Position numbers and translations under genes: made by a program. From the NCBI RefSeq assembly GCF_017873605.1, contig NZ_JAGGKI010000005.1, positions 186,001 to 250,000 on the forward strand: 64,000 nucleotides of DNA, written 5' to 3'. Below the pieces are notes generated by a model, which did not search any database, had not been told where the DNA came from, and saw only the letters and a program-made list of their open reading frames with translations. This stretch comes from Paenibacillus lactis (lineage in GTDB: Bacteria > Bacillota > Bacilli > Paenibacillales > Paenibacillaceae). Within the stretch, counting starts at the first letter, position 1. Every line of letters begins with the position of its first letter. Below, in pieces: positions 9,596 through 17,293 of this stretch.

Positions 9596-9855
9596 TATTC
9601 TTTGTTGACGTCGCTTCCTCGGAAGAATACGTACACGCCTTGGACGACGATAAGGATCAACCAGATCATCGTAACGAATATCCCCGATTCCTCATGATAG
9701 AACCAGATCTTCCCCGTCAGAATGGACTCTTGCAGTCCAGGTAAAAGCGGCGTGTCCATCCGCAGCCAGAAATTAACGATGATGTGAACAACGATGAACA
9801 AGGCAAGATGCTGCTTGAAATCCTTACGATTACCGAATTCTTTTTCCAGATTCAT
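9595..9855 (-). CDS. Small 2TM-domain membrane protein
   Basis: An 86-residue protein with two membrane helices and the 2TM-domain pattern: a charged N-terminus RKDFKQHL, a first helix FIVVHIIVNFWL, and a second helix preceded by ESGIFVTMIWL. The ATG used here has GGGGAGGTGAC upstream; an earlier start is possible but lacks a binding site. It overlaps the end of the MerR gene by 26 bases, so it is the third gene of the GAP-MerR-2TM operon. Such domains also occur as membrane anchors or partners of regulators; a direct role with the MerR protein is speculation. Confidence 0.7.
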   Translation of the reverse strand: MNLEKEFGNRKDFKQHLALFIVVHIIVNFWLRMDTPLLPGLQESILTGKIWFYHEESGIFVTMIWLILIVVQGVYVFFRGSDVNKE

Positions 9856-10639
9856 GTTCCTTGTCACCTCCCCGATTCGTGTAATGATCCATGATGTGAT
9901 CGATATAGCGAACCACTTCTTCATCCATGCCGTAGATCAGCGGCGATTCCTGACTGGCTGCGTCGATGAAGCGAAAATATTTGGACTGTAGTTCCTCATC
10001 GCCGTTAAACCAACTGGATATGCATGCCTTCCATTGTTCGGCCAAATCCTCCACCAGAGGAGCGTCTTCATCGGCTCGCATGCTCTTGCGAGTCTTCTTG
10101 ATAAGCTCCAAAGCCGTTAACAGGCGCGGGTCCTCGCTCCCGATTAAGGGAAGCTCCCTCAGCGCGTCGATCTCCTCTTCGGTAAATACATCGGCTGGAA
10201 ACGTGGCCGGAATCTCGTGATCCACAAAATGCGGACTGTCGATTCTTTCGATGATATTAAAAACATGCTCATCATTTCGCCTACCCGACATTTCAATCGT
10301 TTGAATTACGCCTCTCAATATAAACTGCTTGCGCTTCAGATCATCGATCTTCTTCGAAGCCTGCTCGATCTGGGCTTGCAATAGTGGAACCCACGGGTCC
10401 GCATCCGACTCCGCTTCCGGTATTTGTTCATCGAATAATGCTTTGATTTGTTCCAGCGAATAGTCCATGGATTTCAAGGACAGGATCGTCTGGAGTTTGA
10501 TGATGGCCTGATCATCGTAATAACGGTAGCCGTTTTCCCTTGAAATCGTCGGCTTTAAGAGTCCGATCTCATCATAATAATGCAGCGTTCTGCGGCTGAT
10601 CTTGACTTTATGAATCATTTCTCCAATCGAATACATCAT
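9830..10639 (-). CDS. MerR-family transcriptional regulator
   Basis: A 269-residue regulator. The N-terminal winged helix-turn-helix is clear: YSIGEMIHKVKISRRTLHYY, then DEIGLLKPTISRENGYRYY, followed by the dimerisation helix. The remaining 150 residues resemble the TipAS-like effector region of drug-sensing MerR proteins. AAGGGAGCC precedes the start (ATGATG, either codon possible). It lies 26 bases downstream of the GAP-family membrane gene, and the operon promoter carries a MerR-type operator, so autoregulation is expected. The inducer is unknown. Confidence 0.9.
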   Translation of the reverse strand: MMYSIGEMIHKVKISRRTLHYYDEIGLLKPTISRENGYRYYDDQAIIKLQTILSLKSMDYSLEQIKALFDEQIPEAESDADPWVPLLQAQIEQASKKIDDLKRKQFILRGVIQTIEMSGRRNDEHVFNIIERIDSPHFVDHEIPATFPADVFTEEEIDALRELPLIGSEDPRLLTALELIKKTRKSMRADEDAPLVEDLAEQWKACISSWFNGDEELQSKYFRFIDAASQESPLIYGMDEEVVRYIDHIMDHYTNRGGDKEHESGKRIR

Positions 10640-10665
10640 GCCAAGGCTCCCTTATCTTCCATATC

Positions 10666-11337
10666 TCATTCTCCATTAAAGAATACAACATCCGAAGCGT
10701 CGCTGATGAGATAGATTCCGGCGATGGTAGCAATTACGGCAAGAGCTTCTTGAGTATACGGTTCGATTTTTCGATTAATTTTAGACAGGAATCCGTTCGC
10801 CTTGTCTCCCACTAGATATCGGAGCGTAAGCAGCAAGCACGGCGGTGCAATCATAACCGCACAGTATGCGGCCAGCATGGGCATCCACTCATAAACCTCG
10901 AGCCCGCGCGTAGTCATCAGTCCGATGGCTGACAGAAAGGGAAGCATCGTCGCGGCCTCGATCATGGATACCGTGATTCCTAATTTCATCATGGAAAGAT
11001 ACGTATCCTGCGGTCTGATTCGTTCCAGCTTATAGCTCCTTCCTTTCGGTTTTTTGTCCAGCCGCACGCCAATCAGCACGAGGATGACCCCGAGGAATAG
11101 CTGAATGTACGATATGGCAGCATGCTCCTTCCACCCGGATAGCCAAAATTCAAACATCGCCCCCGCTCCGTTCATGAGTGCGATGCCCAGCAAAATATAA
11201 AAACCGGCTACGCTCAACAGATACACCATGATGCGAAGAGGACGGTAAGCGTTAGATAACAACAAAAAAATCGTCACGACGATCGATGCAAAGCTAAGGC
11301 TATCCAGCAAGGCCAATCCCAGGATGGTAATCCACAT
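10666..11337 (-). CDS. GAP/Sap-family membrane protein
   Basis: A 223-residue integral membrane protein with about six helices, beginning MWITILGLALLDSLS and containing the loop RLDKKPKGRSYKLERI. This pattern fits the GAP family (SfLAP, named for the mycobacterial sulfolipid-addressing protein), a group of LysE-like putative exporters of small molecules or lipids. It is the first gene behind the MerR-type promoter and is followed by the MerR regulator and a 2TM protein, which suggests an inducible export or membrane-stress module. AAGGGAGGG precedes the ATG. Family call is good, function is not established. Confidence 0.7.
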   Translation of the reverse strand: MWITILGLALLDSLSFASIVVTIFLLLSNAYRPLRIMVYLLSVAGFYILLGIALMNGAGAMFEFWLSGWKEHAAISYIQLFLGVILVLIGVRLDKKPKGRSYKLERIRPQDTYLSMMKLGITVSMIEAATMLPFLSAIGLMTTRGLEVYEWMPMLAAYCAVMIAPPCLLLTLRYLVGDKANGFLSKINRKIEPYTQEALAVIATIAGIYLISDASDVVFFNGE

Positions 11338-11374
11338 ATCGTCCCTCCCTTATGTCATGATGCGATCCTATATA

Positions 11375-11405
11375 TTCATAACATTGACGTTAACGTGGAA
11401 GTCAA
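11375..11405 (-). promoter_or_regulatory. MerR-type promoter and operator
   Basis: On the minus strand, TTGACT (11400-11405) and TATGAA (11375-11380) are separated by 19 bases, longer than the usual 17 and diagnostic of promoters that MerR-family activators twist into shape. The -35 and spacer carry an imperfect 22-base palindrome (11384-11405), TTGAC and GTCAA around a central ACGT. The first gene of the operon starts about 38 bases downstream. Confidence 0.75.
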
Positions 11406-11409
11406 CGGC

Positions 11410-11447
11410 AAAAAAACGCCGCATGGTCTATCAGACAACACGGCGTT
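11410..11447 (-). terminator. Intrinsic terminator after GH36 relic
   Basis: Read on the minus strand, AACGCCG pairs with CGGCGTT around a 19-base loop and is followed by seven T. It is correctly placed to end transcription of the broken alpha-galactosidase gene and to insulate the MerR promoter beyond it. Confidence 0.7.
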
Positions 11448-11468
11448 CTTCGTTCAGGTACATATGAT

Positions 11469-11765
11469 CTATTGTTGAATCTGTATCCGGTACACCAAGC
11501 TGTCAAAATCCCCGCGCAGCGGCAGCTCGATCCCGATGTTCATGAGTGCCCTGCCGCTCCATGTACCGGCCACCCCCTCAATGGCATACGACTGATCGGC
11601 TTGCAGCCCGGTCAGCCGCAGTCTCGGCAGCGGCTCGCCCAGCTTCTGGCTGTGCAGGAACGCAAACAGCACTTAGTCGCCGCCGTCTTCGCTGCCGTAC
11701 TGCACGGCTGTTACGCCTTTATGCCGAAGCGAGTCTAGGCGATACTGGCCGTTCCACAAGCCACC
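11469..11765 (-). pseudogene. Relic of GH36 alpha-galactosidase (C-terminus)
   Basis: The minus strand encodes a C-terminal segment typical of GH36 alpha-galactosidases: LWNGQYRLDSLRHKGVTAVQ, then after an in-frame TAA (11673-11675) FAFLHSQKLGE, RLRLTGLQADQSYAIEG, SGRALMNIGIELPLRGDF and a YRIQIQQ end. In the family this is the beta-sandwich domain after the catalytic barrel. The catalytic domain is missing upstream, and the internal stop confirms decay. Its terminator is still present. The parent enzyme would have released terminal alpha-galactose. Confidence 0.6.
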
Positions 11766-11949
11766 TTTAAAAAATGATATTGACACGACACCAAACGGTG
11801 ACCTAAAATCGAAGTATCACCAAATGGTGTCCAATTAGCAGCCATGCTGCCAATGCCTTGACCGTTTTTATAGGTAAAGACCATGCTCTTTACAGATGCC
11901 CGCATTAGCAAAGTAAACTGTTCCAAAATAAGTAAGGGAGTTGGGGATA

Positions 11950-12657
11950 TTGAGCTTTTTTCAAGACATGTTCGCCGTATTCAAAAAGAGAGAGCTGCCA
12001 TTGATGGAAAGCCGCAAAGAATCAGAAGACGTATATTCATTTCTATTTGAGAAAGATAAGGATTTAACCTGGAAAGCAGGGCAATATGGTTTGTTTAGCA
12101 TCACGCATAAGACCATCAAAAATCCTACGAAACCATTCAGCCTAGCTGCCGCTCCCGCAGAGAATATGGTTAAAATCACAACTCGTATTGGTGAAAACCC
12201 AAGCGATTTCAAGAAAGCACTGCTAGAATTAAAGCCCGGCATGAAAATCAAAATGAGCGGTCCTGTAGGGTCCTTCTATCTCCAAGATAACAGCCCCTCG
12301 CTGCTGATCGCAGGCGGAATTGGCATCACACCGTACCGGTCAATCCTTAAGCAGTTAGAGGCCGAGGGGAGTAAAGACGCGAAGCAGCAAAAACTGCTCT
12401 ATTTGGATGGCAATAAAGCTTATATTTACAAAGATGAGCTTGATAAATTGGCTACCCGCACTTCACTAAATGTAGCTTATCTTGATTCAAGGGATGACTT
12501 GCATGAGGAAATTGAAAGGTTTAAAGCCTTACATAACAACAATGGTAAATACTTTATAGCAGGACCGAAGTCCATGGTGGAGTCTATTTCTAGCTATTTA
12601 CTAAATCAAAATATATCCAAGCGGAATATTAAAAAGGACGCCTTCTTTGGATATTAG
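11950..12657 (+). CDS. Ferredoxin reductase-like flavoprotein (FAD/NAD binding)
   Basis: About 235 residues of the ferredoxin-NADP reductase fold. A FAD-binding barrel comes first, with KPFSLAAAP in place of the usual RxYS motif. The NAD(P) domain follows with LLIAGGIGITPYRSIL and a C-terminal YFIAGPKSMVESI. No iron-sulfur ligands are present, so it probably needs a separate electron carrier. The TTG start lies nine bases after AAGGGAG; another TTG three codons earlier is too close to that site. No neighbour reveals its partner. Confidence 0.8.
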   Translation: MSFFQDMFAVFKKRELPLMESRKESEDVYSFLFEKDKDLTWKAGQYGLFSITHKTIKNPTKPFSLAAAPAENMVKITTRIGENPSDFKKALLELKPGMKIKMSGPVGSFYLQDNSPSLLIAGGIGITPYRSILKQLEAEGSKDAKQQKLLYLDGNKAYIYKDELDKLATRTSLNVAYLDSRDDLHEEIERFKALHNNNGKYFIAGPKSMVESISSYLLNQNISKRNIKKDAFFGY

Positions 12658-12776
12658 TTCATCTTTGAAACCTTTACTTGAAACCATGCTGCAAAGGTGG
12701 TGAAATATAAACGGCGGTCCCCTCAAACATCTTTAGATTACTAACAGCGAAAATCAATTCTTTTAGGAGGGTTGTC

Positions 12777-13106
12777 GTGATAGAGAATCATTCATCAAGG
12801 GATGTGTTTGACGCCATCGCAGATCCCACTAGACGCCAACTGATTCATCTGTTGTCACAGGCGGACGAGAAACCGCTTCATGAACTTACGTCGCAGTTTT
12901 CAATGGGCCGAACCGCGGTATCCAAGCATTTGACGGTTCTTAAAGAGGCCGGACTGGTGCTTGACCGGAAAGTAGGCAGAGAAACACGATTTAAGCTGAA
13001 CGCCGCTCCGCTTCGAGAAGTCCAGGATTGGGTGGCTTATTATAGCAAATACTGGACGAACAATATGTTGCGCCTGGGCCAGCTTTTAGAGGAGGAGAAA
13101 CATTGA
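12777..13106 (+). CDS. ArsR-family transcriptional regulator
   Basis: A 109-residue winged-helix regulator. It begins with the typical DVFDAIADPTRRQLIHLL helix, and the recognition region reads GRTAVSKHLTVLKEAGLV. No metal-binding cysteines of the ArsR type are seen. It belongs to the subgroup that pairs with SRPBCC proteins. The GTG start follows AGGAGG by six bases. Its stop overlaps the TTG start of the SRPBCC gene, so the two are translationally coupled. Confidence 0.92.
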   Translation: MIENHSSRDVFDAIADPTRRQLIHLLSQADEKPLHELTSQFSMGRTAVSKHLTVLKEAGLVLDRKVGRETRFKLNAAPLREVQDWVAYYSKYWTNNMLRLGQLLEEEKH

Positions 13107-13501
13107 GCTTAGTATTATCCCTGGATTTTCAGTACACCACATCGATCGAGAAGGCTTGGGCGGCCTTAACCGATCCCAACAAGTTGGCACAGTGGATCAC
13201 GGCCAATGATTTTAAGCCTGTCGTGGGGCATCGTTTTCAGTTTCGCCATGAGCCGAACGAATATTGGGACGGAATCGTTGACGGCGAAGTGCTGATCGTG
13301 GAGGAACCGACCCGGTTGTCCTATTCCTGGGCTGCCGGTGACGAACGGCATACCGTTACCTGGACGCTGCAGGATTTAGGAGACGGAAGAGTTAACCTTC
13401 ATCTCGAACAAACGGGCTTCTCCCATGTTCATGGACTCGAAGGGGCTAGATACGGCTGGACAGAATGGTTCGGCAAGTTTGAGCAGGTGCTGGAAGGATA
13501 A
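13103..13501 (+). CDS. SRPBCC / AHSA1-domain protein
   Basis: A 132-residue protein of the AHSA1-type START superfamily, which forms a deep hydrophobic pocket for small ligands. Motifs include IEKAWAALTDPNKLAQWI near the start and the closing GWTEWFGKFEQVLEG. Starting with TTG after GAGGAGGAG, it overlaps the ArsR gene by four bases. The ArsR-AHSA1 pair is widespread in Bacillota; the regulator may sense a compound that the partner binds or modifies, but the ligand is unknown. Confidence 0.9.
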   Translation: MSLVLSLDFQYTTSIEKAWAALTDPNKLAQWITANDFKPVVGHRFQFRHEPNEYWDGIVDGEVLIVEEPTRLSYSWAAGDERHTVTWTLQDLGDGRVNLHLEQTGFSHVHGLEGARYGWTEWFGKFEQVLEG

Positions 13502-13585
13502 CCGCATTCAGTACAAAAACTTGCCTTGCTCTTCCCATGGCTAAGTTTTGGGACGATCGTTTGAACCCTTGCTTAGCCCGAACAA

Positions 13586-13617
13586 ATAAACCGGCTGCGT
13601 GTGTGCGGCCGGTTTAT
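13586..13617 (+). terminator. Hairpin after ArsR-SRPBCC operon
   Basis: ATAAACCGGC pairs with GCCGGTTTAT (10 bp, 12-base loop), about 85 bases after the operon and before the DUF1801 gene. The flanking A and T residues could serve both strands. Confidence 0.55.
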
Positions 13618-13706
13618 ATCTGTAGTATTGGACATGCCGGCAAGCTCTCATTTCTTTCAGGTTTGTAAAACGAATGATTGACGTATTGATCTTAGGAGGG
13701 TACAAC

Positions 13707-14075
13707 ATGGAAGTTTTTAAAGAATTTTTAGAGCGTATCGATAACCCGCAGCATCGTGCACGAACGGAAGAAGTGATCGGTTGGGTCGCTTCGAAATTCC
13801 CTAATTTAGTGCCTAAAATTGCATGGAATCAGCCCATGTTTACCGATCATGGCACATATATTATTGGCTTTAGCGTATCTAAACAGCATCTGGCTGTTTC
13901 CCCTGAACGGGCCGGGATTAGTCAATTCGCTGATGAAATTGCGCAAGCCGGCTATGGTCACACCAAGGAATTGCTGCGTATACGGTGGGATCAACCGGTT
14001 GATTTCTCACTGCTTGAGAAAATGATCGAATTTAATATGATGGATAAAGCTGACTGTTCGACCTTTTGGCGGTAA
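13707..14075 (+). CDS. DUF1801 protein, YdhG/frataxin-like
   Basis: A 122-residue single-domain protein of the DUF1801 (YdhG-like) family, some members of which have been called intracellular iron chaperones with a frataxin-like fold. Visible family features are KIAWNQPMFTDHGTYIIGFS and KELLRIRWDQPVDF. The ATG has AGGAGGG eight bases upstream; an earlier in-frame start lacks such a site. It is transcribed alone. Iron binding is inferred from the family only. Confidence 0.8.
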   Translation: MEVFKEFLERIDNPQHRARTEEVIGWVASKFPNLVPKIAWNQPMFTDHGTYIIGFSVSKQHLAVSPERAGISQFADEIAQAGYGHTKELLRIRWDQPVDFSLLEKMIEFNMMDKADCSTFWR

Positions 14076-14208
14076 ATAGGGCAAACTGGATATTCCGTTC
14101 ATGGCGAGCCGTCGAATCCTGATTGAGACTTTTTTCTAAATGCCGGGGACCGGGTCTCCCGTATAGCCTAAACACATTAGCTTAGCTATATGGTTTAGCC
14201 TAACATAT

Positions 14209-14292
14209 CTAATCGCGTGCGATGATACAACAATCCATACCGTCAGGTCCCGTAAACCAGGCCAAGCGGCCCTCCGACTGAAATGGTTTCAT
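14209..14292 (-). other. Short ORF, possible relic of a VOC-type protein
   Basis: A 27-codon reading frame with a strong GGAGGATG site four bases before its ATG. It contains GRLAWFTGPDGMDCCIIARD, reminiscent of the last strand of glyoxalase/VOC proteins, where a DPDG turn precedes the final metal-ligand strand. It may be the tail of a deleted gene joined to a start, or a true micro-protein. Evidence is thin. Confidence 0.25.
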
Positions 14293-14314
14293 AGAACATC
14301 CTCCTCCAGACCGC

Positions 14315-14349
14315 AAAAAAGCGCACACTCCTCCCAAGGAGTGTGCGCT
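14315..14349 (-). terminator. Intrinsic terminator on minus strand
   Basis: A perfect 13-bp stem, AGCGCACACTCCT with its complement, encloses four bases. On the minus strand it is followed by six T, so it stops transcription arriving from the DinB gene 230 bases away. Confidence 0.75.
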
Positions 14350-14580
14350 AAATTGATATGAAATTCATATGTTAAAAAAAACATGGTGAATTTTGTATTT
14401 CAATTGGTGCTTAATTCTACTGCCGAGGCTGTCTAATGGCACAAATCAGGATAAATAATGGACACGAAAGCGACTACAATCCTCCTCTTGTGCCGATGAC
14501 GGAAACGGTGCGGTGGGACAAATGAAGATAAGCCCGAAACGCGAAGTTCCTGGCTTTTCTCCATTTCAAGACTAGTGCAC
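14350..14580. other. Gene-poor stretch between terminator and DinB gene
   Basis: No convincing gene is seen. A 43-codon minus-strand frame (beginning MEKSQELR, rich in H and R) has no ribosome binding site and may be part of a dispersed intergenic repeat; only a genome-wide search could tell. Confidence 0.3.
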
Positions 14581-15099
14581 TTAATGGCTTAAGGTGTACA
14601 AATAATAACCATAGTCGGTAGGCGTACCGGGATGTCCGATTTGTCTAAGCATGGCGGTTACATTGCCCCTGTGGTACGTCCCGTGATTAACCACATGCTG
14701 GATATATTCTAGGGATCTGGCTTTAAAGTCTCCGGACGGATAAACGGTTTCGAGATTTTCATGCAACTCGATGAACTGCCGGAATCGCACCGCCAAATCA
14801 TCCATTAACTGTCCGAGCTCTTCGATTCGCTTTCCTTCCGTTTCCGCAACAAGCCGATCGATCGACTCCTTCAAATTCTCCAGATACGCAGGCGACATTT
14901 CCGTGACTCCGCCCGCTTTAAAGAACGACAGCCATCCGGAATCAATGACATAGATGTGAACCATCGTGTCGTAAATGGATGGAAAGACACTGACAATCTT
15001 CTTGCGATATACTTCCTCCGAAAGCCCTTGTAAATATTCGCAAACCTTACGGTTTGCCCATACGTGGTAATCATACTGCTGCAAAATCCATGCTTTCAA
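14581..15099 (-). CDS. DinB-family protein
   Basis: A 172-residue four-helix bundle of the DinB/YfiT superfamily, proteins that bind a divalent metal with three histidines. The opening is QQYDYHVWANRKVCEYL. A histidine is in MVHIYVID, and the paired histidines lie in HVVNHGTYHRGNVTAML. The TTG start follows AAGGGGAA. A promoter-like TATAAT and a 16-codon open frame lie upstream. The substrate is unknown; some relatives are thiol transferases using bacillithiol. Confidence 0.9.
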   Translation of the reverse strand: MKAWILQQYDYHVWANRKVCEYLQGLSEEVYRKKIVSVFPSIYDTMVHIYVIDSGWLSFFKAGGVTEMSPAYLENLKESIDRLVAETEGKRIEELGQLMDDLAVRFRQFIELHENLETVYPSGDFKARSLEYIQHVVNHGTYHRGNVTAMLRQIGHPGTPTDYGYYLYTLSH

Positions 15100-15148
15100 A
15101 TCGATATTCCCCTTTGTATAGACGGGGAAACACGCAGTTTAAGGGCAA

Positions 15149-15199
15149 TTATGCGTTAATCCCCATATTGGTTTGCCCGTTTATAATTGTTGTTTTCAT
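15149..15199 (-). other. 16-codon ORF upstream of DinB gene
   Basis: A short frame MKTTIINGQTNMGINA starts eight bases after a perfect AGGAGG and ends 50 bases before the DinB start. It may be a leader peptide or the truncated 5' end of a lost gene. Nothing supports its translation beyond the ribosome binding site. Confidence 0.25.
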
Positions 15200-15230
15200 C
15201 TCAAACGCCTCCTGATCTTAACCTGATCCA

Positions 15231-15239
15231 ATTATAGCA
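15231..15239 (-). promoter_or_regulatory. Extended -10 promoter element
   Basis: On the minus strand TGCTATAAT forms a perfect extended -10 box. It is upstream of the 16-codon frame and the DinB gene. No good -35 box stands at 17 bases, which extended -10 promoters tolerate. Confidence 0.5.
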
Positions 15240-15385
15240 CAATGACGGCTAGGTGTTTTCCAAAAAGTTATTTGAAAGAAAGCTAACATCACTTGGTAAA
15301 CTACCGTTTACAGGATTATAAAATTAAAGCCAGCTTATCGCCTACTACACTTGCCCCAGAAATTGTATCCACCCTGCTTACAAAT

Positions 15386-15898
15386 TTATTTCTTCGCGGA
15401 AGCTCCTTGCTTTGTGTACATCATTCCCTGTATCAGTTTGTATAAAAAACATAGTAAAAGCGAGAAGGCAATCATCATGAAATACGTGTTCCAATTAAAG
15501 AACTGATTATTCATATGGATCGATAAAATACCGTCCGTAATGGATTCGATATGAGCCCAGTCTGCTTCACCATATCTTGATTCGAATGCCGCTGCTTGGA
15601 TCTCCCTGTAAATGTCGAGCCTGTGCAGCTGATAGGCATATCCAGCAATGATATAGCCGGCAAGAGCTATGATCAGCAAGCTTGAAACGCTGGGGGCCAT
15701 CTTCACATTTTTCAGTATACGAATCCATTGATAAACCAACACCGAAAAAAGAATGCCAAGCGGGATGAGCAGGAGTATAGCCGGATTCCCGTTACCTGAA
15801 CTGACGCCGGGTCTAGGTGTCATCGCATTTCCGAGCAAAACCAGAATCAAGCAGACCAGCGCATTGATGAACAGACCTGCATATCGTTTCATCCTCAT
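15386..15898 (-). CDS. Hypothetical membrane protein
   Basis: A 170-residue protein I do not recognise. It has about four membrane helices: an N-terminal one, one at 40-60, one at 72-90 and one near 140-160. A soluble stretch with HRLDIYREIQAAAFE sits between the third and fourth. GAGGGGGG stands before the ATG; this site is inside the end of an alpha/beta-hydrolase relic, so the gene is now driven by whatever promoter served that relic. It is probably expressed, but no function can be given. Confidence 0.65.
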   Translation of the reverse strand: MRMKRYAGLFINALVCLILVLLGNAMTPRPGVSSGNGNPAILLLIPLGILFSVLVYQWIRILKNVKMAPSVSSLLIIALAGYIIAGYAYQLHRLDIYREIQAAAFESRYGEADWAHIESITDGILSIHMNNQFFNWNTYFMMIAFSLLLCFLYKLIQGMMYTKQGASAKK

Positions 15899-16048
15899 TT
15901 ATCCCCCCTCGCTCAAGCTTACCTGCACATGATAGCTGGCAGACAGCACCCTAGCGTTGAAGATCCACATCAGAGCCGAATGATCTCCTGTACCGTTAAA
16001 GAGGAGCAGCGGCGGATTCTCCGGTTTCCCGGCCGTTATGATGTGCAT
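15899..16048 (-). pseudogene. N-terminal relic of an alpha/beta-hydrolase
   Basis: A 49-codon frame starting at ATG reads HIITAGKPENPPLLLFNGTG and then ALMWIFNARVLSASYHVQV before a TAA. This matches the first strands and the oxyanion-hole loop of a family of alpha/beta-hydrolases (family form LLLFHGVGDNSALMW), up to where the next strand and the nucleophile elbow should follow. Everything after that is missing, and the stop codon lies against the ribosome binding site of the next gene. Confidence 0.6.
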
Positions 16049-16190
16049 GATACCCTATTGGGTTGACACACCTACTTCCTTGTAGGCTATACTCTATCCG
16101 TCTAACAATCGGTCAGAGGATTCATGGATAAGCCTTCCTTGGTGCCTACGGAATCGGTGATCATTACACATCGCAATAAATCCAATCGGT

Positions 16191-16781
16191 TTACGTTCTT
16201 GGTATTGGCGGTCTTGTGAGAATCTCTATGCTTTGCACGAACCCATGATCATCAAAGTTGATAAACAACCACTCGTTTCGGCCATCTTCTTTTCCGGCCC
16301 CCAGATTATACACAGCATGATCGGTTTCATTCACGCTCCACATGGCATTATCGTTAGCACCGAGAGCATTCATGATCTCCGCTTGCGTTAATCCGATCAG
16401 ATCATGCTCCTTCAACATCGCATCGACCATCTGTGCGCGCTGTTCCGGATAACCGACCCATCGGTTATAGTCAAATCGATGCTCCGACTGAGTCTGTGAT
16501 AAGGCATATAAAGAGAAAAATAATAGAATCACACCGATGCTTGCAGTAAACCACAAATGCTGTTTATGCAGCTTTATCCATGACACCCGAGCGATCATAT
16601 AAAGCGCAGACCATAGCGTTATGATTGGCAACGAGGCAAACAGTACCGTGCCGAATGTCATTTCGGCTTGAAGGTGGTAGATGAGCCGGATCCCGATTCC
16701 ATAGGCGATCAGGTAGAAAGCAGTGATAAGTCCGAGCACGAGGGCATGCGGATTCCATCTTACTTGATATTCAGATGACAT
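16191..16781 (-). CDS. Hypothetical membrane protein with C-terminal soluble domain
   Basis: A 196-residue protein I do not recognise. Three or four membrane helices occupy the first 110 residues. A soluble domain follows with EHDLIGLTQAEIMNALGAND and NEWLFINFDDHGFVQSIEIL, which recalls SmpA/BamE-like small domains where a helix precedes a strand hairpin; this resemblance is impressionistic. GGTGAGGAG precedes the chosen ATG, thirteen codons after a longer possible start. It follows a truncated Nudix gene on the same strand. Confidence 0.65.
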   Translation of the reverse strand: MSSEYQVRWNPHALVLGLITAFYLIAYGIGIRLIYHLQAEMTFGTVLFASLPIITLWSALYMIARVSWIKLHKQHLWFTASIGVILLFFSLYALSQTQSEHRFDYNRWVGYPEQRAQMVDAMLKEHDLIGLTQAEIMNALGANDNAMWSVNETDHAVYNLGAGKEDGRNEWLFINFDDHGFVQSIEILTRPPIPRT

Positions 16782-16874
16782 TATCTCCTCACCCCCATTA
16801 CATGCTAGCCGGTTCCTCACCGCGCACCATTCACAGCCAACTCAAAGCCTTCTCATTAGCTCCAATCCGAACTC

Positions 16875-17240
16875 CTACTGCATGCTGCCCACTTTATCCT
16901 CACCCGAAATGACCTTGCATGCAAACACAATGGTCAGATACTCCACCTGGTGTCCATTGCCATAGGTATACCGGCGCTCCTCTCCGCCGTAGACCCCGAG
17001 AATCCGTTCAGGAATTACGTCAAGGCCCGTCTCTTCCTTCGCCTCCCGGACCATGGCATCTGCTGGCAGCTCTCCTAATTCGATCGAGCCGGCGATTAAT
17101 CCCCACTGGGACTCCCGGTGCTTACGCCCAAACAAAATATGACCTTGTTCATTCCGGATAATACCTGCCACGCTTGGCATAAAAATCAGCTGGTTCCCAA
17201 TCTTCTCTCTCAATGCTTTGTAATAATCCGACATTCCCAT
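16875..17240 (-). CDS. Nudix hydrolase, probably C-terminally truncated
   Basis: A 121-residue Nudix protein that would hydrolyse a nucleoside diphosphate linked to another group. The Nudix box is complete: GSIELGELPADAMVREAKEE followed by TGL, matching GX5EX7REUXEEXGU. The protein stops soon after the next strand (EYLTIVFACKVISGE), whereas relatives continue for about 30 more residues with a final helix. No continuation was found in other frames before the next gene. It may be folded but unstable, or a pseudogene. Confidence 0.75.
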   Translation of the reverse strand: MGMSDYYKALREKIGNQLIFMPSVAGIIRNEQGHILFGRKHRESQWGLIAGSIELGELPADAMVREAKEETGLDVIPERILGVYGGEERRYTYGNGHQVEYLTIVFACKVISGEDKVGSMQ

Positions 17241-17293
17241 TGCTGTGTTCAGCTCCTCTTTTGCAAGTTAAGATTTCTCCTCGAAAAACACGC

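Noticed and set aside
11735..11926. 63-codon minus-strand frame upstream of the GH36 relic
   Set aside because: It is out of frame with the relic, lacks a start site and shows no family pattern.
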